Part shown: one piece after another, positions 1 through 12,080 of the stretch
Layout: every line of letters begins with the position of its first letter
Numbering within the stretch: the stretch's first letter is position 1
NCBI RefSeq assembly: GCF_036850765.1
Contig: NC_089496.1
Span: 105,421,767-105,485,766, forward strand
From: Saccopteryx bilineata
Taxonomy: Eukaryota > Chordata > Mammalia > Chiroptera > Emballonuridae
Length of the DNA: 64,000 bases
Reading direction: 5' to 3'
The notes under the pieces: generated by a model
What the model was told of the DNA's origin: nothing
What the model saw: only the letters and a program-made list of their open reading frames with translations
Database searches by the model: none
Made by a program: the position numbers and the translations under genes

Positions 1-1484
1 AAATTCTGTTTCCTCGCGTTCATTTCCAGAGGAGATCCTAATTCTTAGAACACATTATTATAAGAGTTGATGCATGATATCGCTTGACCTTTAAGCAACC
101 GACGGTTTGCATCAGAGTCGGTCAACAGTGGCCAGGCCTTTATCAAAAGCTATGACAAAACTCCTTTTATCCTCTTAAGAAGTTCATCTTTTTCTTCCAG
201 AACTATAATGGGAATCAGTCATTTTTTATTACGATCGCTTAATAGCCTAAATCAGCCCCTTCAGGTATGGCTGCCAATTTAGCTCTGATGCACAGTAAAT
301 ATTAAATCACACAGTTTTCTGCTCAACACATTTGTCCCTGACTCTAATTTGCATGGCATGGCCTGAATGTAATATTAAGTATGTGGCCCAATCAGTCTGG
401 CAAGAACGAGCTGATACCCGCACCCAGACAGCAGGGTCACATCGTCATTAGTTCTCCGATCTCTCGGTGGTCCCAACAGTCCATACTTAGGCGCCTCTCC
501 TTTCCAATGAAGAGTGCATGAAAAATGTCTGGCCGTCGAATAGTATTTTATAGTTTGCCAAGTGCTTTCACGACCGCTAGCTCATTTTTTTTCAAAATGT
601 ACAGTAGTACCTCTAACGGTTACAGTGATTTCTGTTTTCTAAAGGAAACTAAGGCTCAAGAAAGCTCCCGACTTGTCCGGGGACGTAGTCTGTAAGTGCA
701 GAGCTGGGCTCCGGCTCCGGCTTTCGGCCCCTCCCCCCAAGTACAATGTTCCTTCTCGTATATTGTGCCATTTCTCAAAATGTTGTGCTTGGGTATTGCT
801 TTGCGGTAAGTTTTATGGTGCACTCCAGGGCGCTATAAAAACACGAACATGCACTGAACATTGTCAGTCACAGTCACCGTTCTAATGTTTAAAGGCAATG
901 AGACGTGGGCTGGGATTGATGTTATGGTAACTCAGCATCATGGAGACAAATGCCTGGATGGTCTTGCTGAGTGTTACCGGCCACAACGGACCTGTGCGCG
1001 CTGACCTTGGCCAAGGTGAGAAAAGGGGTTGGCGTGAAATTCAAAGGGAGACCAGCTGCCTCTTCCTTCTCAGTGGCTCAGGACACTGTCCTTTGTCTTG
1101 CTCGTCTCCATACCTTTCCTCCGCAGCTTCTGCAAAAGGACACATTCAGTTCCTCCAAGAGCATCTTTAAATAAACTATACTTCTGTTTGGCTTCCTCGC
1201 ATTTGCATAGAAATGAAAGGAAGGCGGTGTTTTGGGTACAAAAATAACTTAATAGCAGCTTTGATATGAACTAAGGGCTTGCACGGCTTTGTAAGCGGTG
1301 GCAGGAACTTTACACTGATTGGGCACTTTGGCTGCAGGCTTGGGCATGCGTGGATGGGAGTTCAGCCCCCAGAAGAGACCCTCCCCCCCAGTCTTCATCT
1401 TTCCAGGTAAATGAGCTCTATGCCCCCTAGGCATTGACTAGGAGACTGGTCTAGGCTCTCCCCCAGTAAGTTGTTCAGATTTGC
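1..1484. other. Unique noncoding sequence, no gene seen
   Basis: I see no repeat family, RNA gene or convincing exon here. The short open frames between 673 and 1434 lack family resemblance and overlap on both strands. The first 650 bases are AT-rich, look non-repetitive and contain an octamer-like ATTTGCAT-type word near 347, so they could be conserved noncoding DNA. That is a guess only. Confidence 0.5.

Positions 1485-1515
<31 letters not shown>
1485..1515. repeat. (AAT)n microsatellite
   Basis: About ten uninterrupted trinucleotide units, directly abutting an antisense MIR tail. Confidence 0.95.
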
Positions 1516-1517
<2 letters not shown>

Positions 1518-1560
1518 GATTTATTGAGCATTGTTGTGTCAGGCGTCATGCTAAGTGCTT
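1516..1560 (-). repeat. MIR SINE 3' tail fragment, antisense
   Basis: The bases read as the reverse complement of the MIR tail, with the 'tttattgagc' word followed by 'ctaagtgctt'. A few hundred bases on, a MIR core is found in the other orientation, so these are separate old insertions. Confidence 0.6.
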
Positions 1561-1767
1561 CCCATGCGATAGAACACCAACTTTGAAGCCAAATGACCTG
1601 AGTTCCAAACCCACTCCACTGACTAGAAAAACGTTTATTTTTTAGCCCAGGACCAGGACATTAACTGGTCAAAACAGCCAACTCACTGGCCAAACTAGTC
1701 CAGCAGCCAGCAGTCCCTGCCCTGACGAGGCGACAGTCCATGAGCTTGTGGTGTCGTAATGTGGACA

Positions 1768-1870
1768 CTGCATTTGGAATCAGAAGGTCTCATCCGGACT
1801 TGGCCTTGAACTCAAGTCAAGTCATTTCTCTAAGTGTTAATTCCTTCTCTTATAAAATAATCCCATTCAA
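1768..1870 (+). repeat. MIR SINE core fragment
   Basis: Matches the order of MIR core words: a 'tttggaatcaga' start, then 'caagtcatttctct', then 'cttataaaataat'. Diverged, as expected for an ancient mammalian SINE. A second weak MIR-like piece lies at 1575-1630. Confidence 0.65.
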
Positions 1871-2034
1871 TAGTATTGTTCTAAGAAGCAAAGAATAACG
1901 TACATATTTCAGGGTGCTTTGTCAATCAAAATGTTTTTCATTAATTTTTGAAAACTTACATAATGATTTTTACTCTTTTTGCTCAGTTGTTGGTGAACTT
2001 GACTGTATCATCTGGTTATTTCTTGTCGTATAGA

Positions 2035-4993
2035 TGAAATCTGATAGTTTTTTTTTTTTTTTTCCTAGCAAATCTTTTTTTTTTTTTTTTAAATAATTTT
2101 ATTTTTTTAATGGGGTGACATCAATAAATCAGGATACATATATTCAAAGATAACAAGACCAGGGTATCTTGTCGTTCAATTATGATGCATACCCGTCACC
2201 CAAAGTCAGATTGTCCTCTGTCACCTTCTATCTTGTTTTCTTTGTGCCCCTCCCCCTCCCCCTTTCCCTCTCCCATTCCCCCCTCCCCCCCGTAACCACC
2301 ACACTCTTATCAATGTCTCTTAGTTTCACTTTTATGTCCCACCTACGTATGGAATAATGCAGTTCCTGGTTTTTTCTGATTTACTTATTTCGCTTCGTAT
2401 CATGTTATCTAGATCCCACCATTTTGCTGTAAATGTTCCGATGTCATCATTTCTTATGGCTGAGTAGTATTCCATAGTGTATATGTGCCACATCTTCTTT
2501 ATCCAGTCATCTATTGACGGGCTTTTTGGTTGTTTCCATGTCCTGGCCACTGTGAACAATGCTTCAATAAACATGGGGCTGCATGTGTCTTTACGTATCA
2601 ATGTTTCTGAGTTTTTGGGATATATACCCAGTAGAGGGATTGCTGGGTCATAAGGTAGTTCTATTTTCAGTTTTTTGAGGAACCACCATACTTTCTTCCA
2701 TAGTGGTTGTACTACTTTACATTCCCACCAACAGTGTATGAGGGTTCCTTTTTCTCCACAGCCTCTCCAACATTTGCTATTACCTGTCTTGCTAATAATA
2801 GCTAATCGAACAGGTGTGAGGTGGTATCTCATTGCTGTTTTGATTTGCATTTCTCTAATAGCTAAAGAAGATGAGCATCTTTTCATATATCTGTTGGCCA
2901 TTTGTATTTCTTCCTGGGAGAAGTGTCTGTTCATATCCTCTTCCCATTTTTTTATGGGATTGTTTGTTTGTTTGTTGTTGAGTTTTATGAGTTCTTTGTA
3001 TATTTTGGATATTAGGCCCTTATCTGAGCTGTTGTTTGAAAATATCATTTCCCATTTAGTTGGCTTTCTGTTTATTTTGTTATCAGTTTCTCTTGCTGAG
3101 CAAAAACTTCTTAGTCTGATGTAGTCCCATTCATTAATTTTTGCCTTCACTTCTCTTGCCATTGGAGTCAAATTCATAAAATGCTCTTTAAAACCCAGGT
3201 CCATGAGTTGAGTACCTATGTCTTCTTCTATGTACTTAATTGTTTCAGGTCTTATGTTTAGATCTTTGATCCATTTTGAGTTAATTTTAGTACAGGGGGA
3301 CAAACTGTAGTCCAGTTTCATTCTTTTGCATGTGGCTTTCCAGTTTTCCCAGCACCATTTATTGAAGAGGCTTTCTTTTCTCCATTGTGTGTTGTTGGCC
3401 CCTTTATCAAAAATTATTTGACTATATATATGTGGTTTTATTTCTGGACTTTCTATTCTGTTCCATTGGTCTGAGTGTCTATTTTTCTGCCAATACCATG
3501 CTGTTTTGATTGTCGTGGCCCTATAATAGAGTTTGAAGTCAGGTATTGTAATGCCCCCAGCTTCATTCTTTTTCTTTAGGATTGCTTTGGCTATTCGGGG
3601 TTTTTTATAGTTCCATATAAATCTGATGATTTTTTGCTCTATTTCTTTAAAAAACGTCATTGGAAGTTTGATGGGAATTGCATTGAATTTGTATATTGCT
3701 TTGGGTAATATAGCCATCTTGATTATATTTATTCTTCCTAGCCAAGAACAAGGTATATTCTTCCATCTCATTATATCTTTTTCAATTTCCCTTAACAATG
3801 GTTTATAGTTTTCATTATATAAGTCCTTTACATTCTTTGTTATGTTTATTCCTAAGTATTTTATTTTTTTTGTTGCAATCGTGAAGGGGATTATTCTTTT
3901 GAGTTCCTTCTCAGTTGTTTCATTGTTGGCATATAGAAAGGCTATTGACTTCTGAATGTTAATTTTGTATCCTGCGACCTTACTGTATTGGCTTATTGTT
4001 TCTAGTAGTCTTTTTGTGGATTCTTTGGGGTTTTTGATGTATAGGATCATATCATCTGCAAAAAGTGATACCTTTACTTCTTCTTTTCCGATATGGATGC
4101 CTTTTATTTCTTTGTCTTGTCTGATTGCTGTGGCGAGAACCTCTAGTACCACATTAAATAAGAGTGGAGAGAGTGGACAACCCTGTCTTGTTCCTGATTT
4201 AAGGGGGAAAGCCTTCAGTTTAGTGCCATTTAATATGATGTTAGCTGATGGTTTATCATATATGGCCTTTATCATGTTGAGATATTTTCCTTCTATACCC
4301 ATTTTGTTGAGAGTCTTAAACATAAAATTGTGTTGTATTTTATCGAAAGCCTTTTCTGCATCTATTGATAAGATCATGTGGTTTTTGTTCTTTGTTTTGT
4401 TGATATGGTGTATTACGTTAACCGTTTTACGTATGTTGAACCATCCTTGAGATTCTGGGATGAATCCCACTTGATCATGATGTATTATTTTTTTAATATG
4501 TTGTTGTATTCGATTTGCTAGTATTTTGTTTAGTATTTTAGCATCTGTATTCATTAGAGATATTGGTCTGTAGTTTTCTTTTTTTGTGCCATCCTTGCCT
4601 GGTTTTGGTATGAGGGTTATGTTGGCCTCATAAAATGTGTTTGGAAGTATTGCTTCTTCTTCAATTTTTTGGAAGACTTTGAGTAGAATAGGAACCAAGT
4701 CTTCTTTGAATGTTTGATAAAATTCGCTGGTATAGCCGTCAGGGCCTGGACTTTTATTTTTGGGGAGGTTTTTAATGGTTTTTTCTATTTCTTCTCTACT
4801 GATAGGTCTGTTTAGGCTTTCTGCTTCTTCTTGACTCAGTCTAGGAAGGTTGTATTGTTCTAGGAATTTATCCATTTCTTCTAGGTTGTTGAATTTAGTG
4901 GCATAAAGTTTTTCATAGTATTCTACAATAATTCTTTGTATATCTACGGTGTCCGTGGTGAAATCTGATAGTTTTTTTAACCTGCAAGCAAAT
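2035..4993 (-). mobile_element. 5'-truncated young L1 (LINE-1) with target-site duplication
   Basis: Minus-strand L1: T tracts at 2048-2090 are its poly(A) tail on the plus strand, followed by a C-rich (minus G-rich) 3' UTR and ORF2. The word tgaaatctgatag plus a T run occurs at 2035 and again at 4959, marking the TSD. The L1 body therefore runs from about 4958 down to 2075. The flank similarity continues past the T run (cct-agcaaat at 2064-2073 against cctgcaagcaaat at 4981-4993), so the duplication may be about 35 bp with a 3-bp indel. Alternatively the A tail is interrupted by 11 bp. The element begins in mid ORF2, so ORF1, the 5' UTR and the endonuclease domain are absent. Low decay of the reading frame and a readable TSD suggest a recent insertion. 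Confidence 0.93.
2332..4958 (-). pseudogene. L1 ORF2 C-terminal two-thirds: Z, reverse transcriptase, Cys domains
   Basis: ORF2p of LINE-1 nicks DNA and reverse transcribes L1 RNA at the target. An uninterrupted frame reaches from the insertion point to its natural stop at 2332. In the 890-codon open frame (which starts in the flank at 5004), residues 1-15 are flank-encoded and L1 protein begins near residue 16. The Z region is about 45-95, with the SPGPDG motif near 85-90. The RT first catalytic Asp is in SIDAEKAFD (Asp215), and the polymerase box FADD is at 315-318 (genomic about 4051-4062). The C-terminal Cys motif reads C745-x3-C749-x7-H757-x4-C762. Full ORF2p is about 1275 residues; the endonuclease half is missing, so this copy cannot move itself. 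The codon at 5004 is GTG, not ATG, so the open frame is not a proper gene start. No promoter is present. Confidence 0.93.
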
Positions 4994-5109
4994 AAAACAG
5001 CCACGAAACAAAGGTTGGGAAATGTGCCACCTCATAAAAATGGGGACCCTGTTCCTCTCCCCAGGAAGTGTAGCATTTATGTATATTTTTACCTATTAAT
5101 TGTATAATC
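4994..5109. other. Unique flank of the L1
   Basis: Short single-copy-looking stretch; nothing recognised. Confidence 0.5.
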
Positions 5110-5340
5110 CATCCATTCATTTACTGTACTTTTTCCCCACTTACCAGGCATTTTGCTGGGAAATAGGACGAATAATGCACAATCCTTGCCCTCGAGAGGT
5201 TAGTCAACCCCATAAACAATCACAATCCACTGTGTTAAGTGTAGGACTAGATCACTGAATGTTGCTGAGGAAATATTTATATGGGAAGGGAATTCACAGA
5301 AGACTTCCTGGAAGAAGTGACATCTAAGCTGAGTTATTAG
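5110..5340 (-). repeat. Ancient L2/MIR-like repeat fragment
   Basis: Word order resembles a widespread old mammalian repeat: 'ttaccaggcattttgctggg', then 'ccttgccctcgag', then 'gacttcctggaagaagtgacatct'. Family and orientation are uncertain. Confidence 0.4.
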
Positions 5341-8300
5341 TAGCTAATATATGGGGATGCTTTGTGACCCTCCAGGGGCAGATGGCAAAATGTGGTTGAT
5401 GGCCTGACCTCATTGTGAACTCCAATCCTGAAATTGCTAGAGAAAATTACTGAATTGGCTGAGAATGTTCTTCAGTAATCTGCCGACACCGTGGGGCTTC
5501 TGTGTTGCCCATGTCTTAGGGCAGATGTTTGCAAACCTGGCTTATTTAATGTGTGAAGTTTCTTCAGTGAACCATGCTTACCTTTAAAAAGTGAACTTCT
5601 CTTTCCTCAAATGACCATAACAACAGCACTCATATTTATGTAGGGCCATTCTGTGCTGAGGCTGAAGACAAGTGTGAATTCAGATGAAACTCTTGTGGAC
5701 ACTAAAACAAAATGAAGGGAATAAAATACAATCAGACCAGAATTTATGGAAGTGAGTTAGATATGCATCTCCACCTACACAGAAATAAACTCATTATTAC
5801 TCTAAAAGATTTTTAGGTTGCAACACCATAGAGTATTGTTCCATAAATACCATTTAGCATGCAGTAAAAATTACTGTGCTTACACCAGCTTGACAGTGTA
5901 TTGACTTCCCTGAAGGCAAAGGCTTTGGGCTATTAATAAGGATGAAGGCAGGGAAGGAGAGGATCAGAGGAGAGATCTAAGGAATGTCAAAATCGCACCC
6001 ATTTACTCCATAATTGGGTCTAGCAGGGCCATTTCTGGTTCCAATTTGCATGCTTAGAACTGGGTTGAACATTTGGTATTGCAGGCTGAGGGCTGTTAGT
6101 TTACCTGACTAAGAAATGTATCTCCCGTAACCAACAGTGAGGGGGTGGCGTGGGGTGGAGTTGGGGGAGCCTACTTCAGACTCAGATCTTAATAATGATC
6201 CTTGATACCAACTGCATATAGGAATTTATCCTCTAAATATTTATTCCCATGATGAGTGTTTACGTTGTAACGAGTGGTGTGTGGACAAATACTGTAATCA
6301 TTTTAAAGAGATTGTCTTAATAATATAAACTTGAGTTAAGAGAAATGTGCTCTGATGTCTGCCTTGTAAATTTGGTGCGCCACCTAGTGGACAGAAGAGA
6401 TTTTTTTTTTGTTTTTTTTTTAAATCAGAATACTTCTGGTAGTGGAATTATTTCACCATAACATGCTGAATGCTTCCTCCCCCAGAGAATCAATTGACCA
6501 TTTCTGGTCATGTGTGTTTGAAGTTGTTTTGAAACCCAAGGGTCTGTGTGATGCTTGTCTTCTCTTCATCCTCTTTTGTACATCAGTTTAGTCCTAACAC
6601 TTACTCACCTTCTGCTGAAACCAATTTAAACTGGTCTTAAGGGAGGGGGGTGTCAGAATTTACCAAATATGTAGAGAACACAGCGGACGAGGGCAGAAGG
6701 ACAACTGTGGGCAAGCGCTGGAGAGTGTGAAGGAGCCCACCACGCTCCCAGAAACAGCGTGCCCCCCGGGGCTGCAGACAGAGGTCCCTGGACGGCACCA
6801 TGGCCTGAGTGTGAAAGGCCTGCTGTCACTGCGAACAGGTTTGAGGTTTAGGATCAGAGCCCCTGGGGGTGTAAGCAGTGACTGGTGGGACCTGAGCTGA
6901 GTTGCAGAAAGACAGGCTGGGGTGCTGCAGGGAGAGGCCGGGGCAGGACGCCTGCGCTAAATAGGACAGCCTAAGGCAGAGGAGGGCCTGAATCCCCGTG
7001 AGATGGGGTGGGGCAGGGACCAGTGCAGTGAGGGGTTTTGATCTGAGATGATTATTAGGGTGTAGAACGTGGCTCCCACAGGCAGAGCAAAGGACAGTCT
7101 TGCCTTCTTTGTGTCCTGGCACCTTGCAGCAACCTGATGTGTGGGCAGCTGGGGGCCAGCACGGAGAGGGGTTCCCTGCCTGATTACTTCCATTGTCTTC
7201 ATGAGGAGGAGGGGGTAGTGTGCAGCCAGGAGCTTGGGGGAAGGTGGGATCTGAGAAGTAGAAGCCTGGCCAAGTTGTATCAAAGGTCCTGCTTGGGCCA
7301 GACACCGTGTGGTGACATGGGCATCTGTTCAGTGGGGGTCGCCCCTGTCCATGTTTATAACAAGCTGCCACAGCAAAGGGAAAGGGTGAAGTGTGAGGGG
7401 GGCCAGAGAGGGGGCGGACACCTCCCCGTCGTCACCATCAGCCCGTCCTGTGATCACAAACTGTCAACTACAGTCTGCTCTTTCAGACGTGAGCTTTGTG
7501 GTTAAGTATGGGTTCCCTGGGCCCCCTGCAGGCATCCTCCGCCTCGTTTAGCCCTGGCCTCCTTGTCTCCCGTGGAGACAAGAACAGAACTTGGGCCGTC
7601 CTCGGTGTGATGTTGTGCCGTGGGCTCATCCACACAAGGTGCTGAGTGCAGAGCCTTGCACTCCACGAGCTCTCAGCTGAGAAGAGCTATTCATTTTAGA
7701 AGGAGTGAGCATCCTTCAGAACACCCCATCTGGCCTACAAAGAACCAAGAACCTACTGCATCGGCCAGAATTGAGCATGTCCTCTGCCACCTGGCTCCCT
7801 GGGACGAGGACAGAGCTGATGGGTGACGCTTCTCCCACCCTCACCCCTCACCCCTCACCCTGTCCTTTCATTTCTGTTTAGTTTTAGTTTTTGGCTCCCA
7901 ACAATTACAAGAGAGTCTCACTGCGCATGCGTAGACATGCTCCGTGACTCCCATCCGTTCCCTTCGCTCAGCACAGGATATTTTTGCCCTACGGCGATCT
8001 GCAGAGCTGCAACATTAAATTTAATCTTGGCTAGTTTTGGGATTCATTGACACACTTCTTCGGGCTCTTCATGGAGGGGAAAGAAAACAAACTTTTCACT
8101 TCTTTCTGCATGTGCCCATCGGGATGGGAAAAAGGAACTGCTGTAATCAACGCTACATCTTCCCAGCAAGATGTGAGTCGGAGCCTGGGACAGCAGGTGC
8201 GCAGATAAATGTGATTTGTTGAGTACACAGAAGAAATAAATTAGGAAAGGCAAGAAGTAGAGAAATGAAGCCACACTCCCGAGCCCTCTGTTGGACAGAG

Positions 8301-8974
8301 CGGGTCTTGGGTCTTGAGCTCTGTACAAAATCTATGTGTTTCTACCAAAGGACAGGGTTTTGTCCTATGAGGTTCAACTCTTCGTGACTTCTGGGCACCG
8401 TTTTTCTGACATGGTTTTCCCAGGTGCCTTGCTTTGGGAAAAGCTTGTTGTTGTTTTTTAAACCACTAGCCTCCCCTTACCAGTTCCTGTAACTTCCTGC
8501 AGAGGCAAGGGACAAAACATCTCCTAACTTCCCAGAGTGCTGGGGACTCCTCTGCAAAGAGAGGAATAAATCCTCCTGGATTTTTTAAAGGTGATTATAA
8601 GAACAATAAAAAAGGTTCAGGAGGGAAAAAAAAGAACCATTAAAGGGGTAGAAGCTAAAGAACTTAATCTAGGACCCAGTGAAGGATGTGGGTGAAGGAC
8701 TGGCCATGAATCCTGAAAATGCTACAGTTCATCAGGTTCAAAGCCAGGGGCTTTTTCTGCTGGCCCGTGGGTCGTTGGTTTGTGAGACAAGAAACGGAGA
8801 GGGATGGGACACCCGGGGCCCGACAGGGCAAGCTCATTACCCCAGCGTGCTGTCTGCCCCAATCCCTCCGCTCCCCCCTGATCTCATGAACGTGACAGCA
8901 GGGTGTGGGCTCCGAGTCCTCTCTGAGTCAAAGGTGAGGACAGGAGTCTACATGCCAACCACCAGGCTCTGATC
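5341..8974. other. Unique noncoding sequence, no gene seen
   Basis: No repeat family recognised apart from a short T tract at 6402-6421. The longest open frame (6826-7371, minus) is proline- and cysteine-rich low-complexity translation of GC-rich DNA without any domain, so I do not call it. The GC-rich part at 6640-7620 could hide a small exon I cannot recognise. Confidence 0.45.
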
Positions 8975-9190
8975 CAATGTTGCTCTGCCCACCAGGGAAC
9001 AGCACTTAGCAGAGTTTGGGGACATCTTTTGATTGTCATGACTACAGGAGTGACACTAGCATCTAGTGGGTAGAGGCCAGGGGTGCTGTCAAACACCCTA
9101 TAGGGAGAGAGCATAGACATCCCGCACAACAGAGAACTTTCTGGTCCAAAACGGCAGTAGTGCTGAGGCTGAGAAAACCCTGTTCTAGAC
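8975..9190 (+). mobile_element. MER20 (nonautonomous hAT-Charlie DNA transposon)
   Basis: The internal MER20 words are present in order: 'gattgtcatgactacagg', 'agcatctagtgggtagaggc', 'aacagagaactttctggtcc', 'cagtagtgctgaggctgag'. The copy is old and its left end is eroded. A second copy lies at 52326. Confidence 0.8.
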
Positions 9191-10299
9191 CATTCCAGAA
9201 ACTTCCTGCTCAATCTCCCCCTCTCTAGAGTCCTGCCTTACAAAAGATCCAGCATCACACCACTCTTCCAAAGCAGTGCTCTAACCCACACGACTTCTGT
9301 GCACTTCCATGGTGAGGAGCCCAAGGCAGACCTTTTAATTTTAATGTGCACCAAACAAAAGATCTTACGTTTGCATTGGATCAAGTTTATCTGTTATCTA
9401 ATCCTGAGAGTAAGCTTTAAAAAATATGTCCATCCTGCCTGTGTCTTGCCCTATAAATTTCCCTTGCTGATAGAGTAACTTGGAGTCTCTCTGCTGTCAT
9501 GGGCATTAAGGACTATTGTGAATTTCCAAGTCAGTCCAGTGGTTGGTCAACAGTTCCCTGTGCCTCGTGTGCAAATGCTTATTTAAGACTTCCAGCTGGG
9601 CGGCTAGAGTAGGGCTGCCCATTGAGAGAGGCGGCCGCCCTCCCCAGGTATCCGCTTCCAGCGAATTTGTAGCTGTCTCTCCCTAAAGGAGGGCCTATGC
9701 ATAAAGGTATTTCTCTCCAACGAACACATGTACATCATTTGGTTCCAACTGTCATTATGCGCTAGAATCTCCCTGCCAATTTGCTGTTACCATCATCAAG
9801 TAAGTTCTGTGTCTCCGAACTCTTTCCCTGGGGGACATGGAATCCAAACGAAGGTCACATGCATCACCATTTCTGGCTCCCATTAAATGGTCCTTCCCTC
9901 CCCCTGCTGAAATGTAGGAAGGAATTGGTTCAGACCAGTAATGCACAGGGGAGAGAGCTGAAGGTCCCAAGAATGCTGTTCCCAAGACGGATGGGGAAAC
10001 TTCAAAATATCCCCTACTTTCCCCTTAAGATGTAAACTGTTTCTTCACTATTGGGGAAAATAGATGTGAATTCTCGGCCATGCTCATTAGAAGTTCCCCA
10101 GAAGTGACTAGTGCTGTACCTGCAACGCATACATGGCTTTTCCCTGCTGGAACATAGAAATGACCAGAATTGAAATGGCGTCCAGACTTTCTCATGTGAA
10201 TGAGTAGATGGCCCAGGACAAGCCTTGGACTCATCTTTATCTTTAACCGTAATGACTGTTTCTTGTCATCACATATTCTGCTGTATGCATCCTGCTTTC
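9191..10299. other. Unique noncoding sequence
   Basis: Nothing recognised; the short open frames overlap each other on both strands. Confidence 0.45.
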
Positions 10300-10420
10300 T
10301 TCTGGGTAATGTGGTGAAATGTGTCTGGACTTGAAGTCAGAGGCCTGGAATACAACCCTTCTGAGATCATCACCTGTTATTACCTCTCCAACTTCACGTC
10401 CCTGTTCACTCTGCTCAGCC
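10300..10420 (+). repeat. MIR SINE fragment
   Basis: MIR core layout: 'ctggacttgaagtcagaggcctgg', then a degraded splice-like middle, then 'cacctgttattacctctccaac'. Old and diverged. Confidence 0.55.
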
Positions 10421-10688
10421 CCCTGTCGCCCCCATCCCTAGAGCGTGGCAGCCATAGACCCTGTGCTGCTGTCTCTTCTGTGTGGATCACACTTCCTTTA
10501 GATATTCAAGAGTTTGCTCCACTATCACCTTCTCCACGAAGCCCACCCTGACCACCCTAGGTAAAATTAAAATCTGCCGCCACCCCAATTCTTCTGACCC
10601 CCTTTACCTACTCTACTCTTCTGAATCTCTCTACACTATGTTTTTTGTGTGTCTCTTCATCTAGAATAGAATTTAGATCTCTTATTAA

Positions 10689-10722
10689 ACATATTATATA
10701 TATATGGATATATATATACTTA
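10689..10722. repeat. AT-rich (TA)n tract
   Basis: Interrupted TA dinucleotide run. Confidence 0.8.
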
Positions 10723-10799
10723 ATTCTTGACCTATAAATCCAGTATTTTAATACAATGAATTTCTCTTCTCACCAATACTGTACATGATCTGTTTCGTT

Positions 10800-11035
10800 T
10801 ACTGATGTGTTCCAGATGCCTAGAACAATGCTTGGCCCCTTAGAGGCATTCAGGAAATAACTGTTGCTTTGCTTGTTACTGTTTCCATTTCATTTTGACC
10901 TCATATCAGCATGGAAATGTGAATGAAAGTCATTATTCTCTCAGAGCCTGTGATTATAAAAATTTTTAAATGGGGATTATAATAAGACCCACAAGGTTGA
11001 CTGTTATGCGGATTAAATGAGGTATGTATATTCAA
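10800..11035 (+). repeat. MIR SINE fragments
   Basis: 'agatgcctagaacaatgctt' resembles a MIR/L2 tail; 10935-11030 then reads as a MIR 3' half ('aaatggggattataataaga', then 'ggattaaatgaggtatgta'). Confidence 0.55.
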
Positions 11036-11419
11036 GCATTATGTGTAATATTGAGGAGAAGAAAATGGCCACATTGTCCCTAACTCATGCGGACCCAGAA
11101 GTGCAGCCCAGTGCCTTGCTCTGGCCCTTGTTAGGAGACCCCTGGGACCTGTCAGTGGACTGCAGTCTGTGCTGGCAGAGTGACACTCTAAGAGACAAGG
11201 GTCACTTAGGTGCCGCTGACAGGTGCTGACCGGCGCTGACCTGGGAAAAGAATGTGCCCTCTGCTGGTGACAGGGAGGGGCCCTCCAGTGCATGGTGTCT
11301 ACCTTTTGGGGTGTGAATAGATGCAGCAGGGGACCCCTAATGACACTGTGAAGATACCCACACATCTAGGGTAGAGAAGTGCATGACCAGAAGGGTACTG
11401 GCAAGCTTGGATCGAAAGC
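11036..11419. other. Unique noncoding sequence
   Basis: Nothing recognised in this interval. Confidence 0.45.
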
Positions 11420-12080
11420 ACTGGAAAAGGAGATTATTTTACCTTGACTTGAAATATAGCAGACATACAGAGAAGTGCCTAAAAAACACAGGCAAGTTTA
11501 ATGGTCATAAAGGGAATACCTTCGCAAGTACTGCCCAGGTAAGGAAATACAATATTACCTGCCCATCCCCAAAATATGTGTGCCCTTTCCTCATCACGCT
11601 GATACGCTGATCTTTGTGAAATCATTCCCTTGGCCTTCTTCATGATGTTAGCTCCTTCCTGTGCATCTCTAAGCATGATGGCTTAGTTTTCTTGGTTTAG
11701 AATTTTACATGAATGGAGTCCTCCTATCACATGTGTTTGCTTGTGACAGGTGTCTTTCACTCAACGTTGTGTCTGTGGAATTCATTCACGGAGATGTGCA
11801 TAACTAGAGTCCAATCCTCAGACTGCTGCAGTAATCCACTACTGAACAATGACCTGATTCATCCATTTGACCCCAGGGGTTGGTGGACATGCAGGTTGTT
11901 TATATTTTGCTGTGAGACACATTCTTGCTCCTGTATGCTGGCATTCTTGTGCAGAAGTTTCTCCAGGGTATTTTTCTGGTGATAACGTTTCTGGATCATT
12001 AACTAGGGGTATCCTTACGTTGAATAGGCATGCCAAACTCTTTTCCGAAGTGGATGTACCTATTCACAGTCCCATTATTG
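11420..12080 (-). mobile_element. Old L1 3'-region fragment, antisense
   Basis: Reads as the reverse complement of an old mammalian L1 3' region. The landmarks are 'catgaatggagtcctcctat', 'ttcactcaacgttgtgtctg', 'ttggtggacatgcaggttgt', 'gccaaactcttttccgaagt' and 'gtggatgtacctattcacag'. Too decayed for reading frames. Confidence 0.7.

Noticed and set aside
2332..5004. 890-codon minus frame read as a complete gene
   Set aside because: The first codon is GTG in the flank, there is no promoter, and the rest is the C-terminal part of L1 ORF2. Annotated as a truncated L1 instead.
6826..7371. 181-codon minus frame
   Set aside because: Pro/Cys/His-rich composition without domain, overlapped by frames on both strands.
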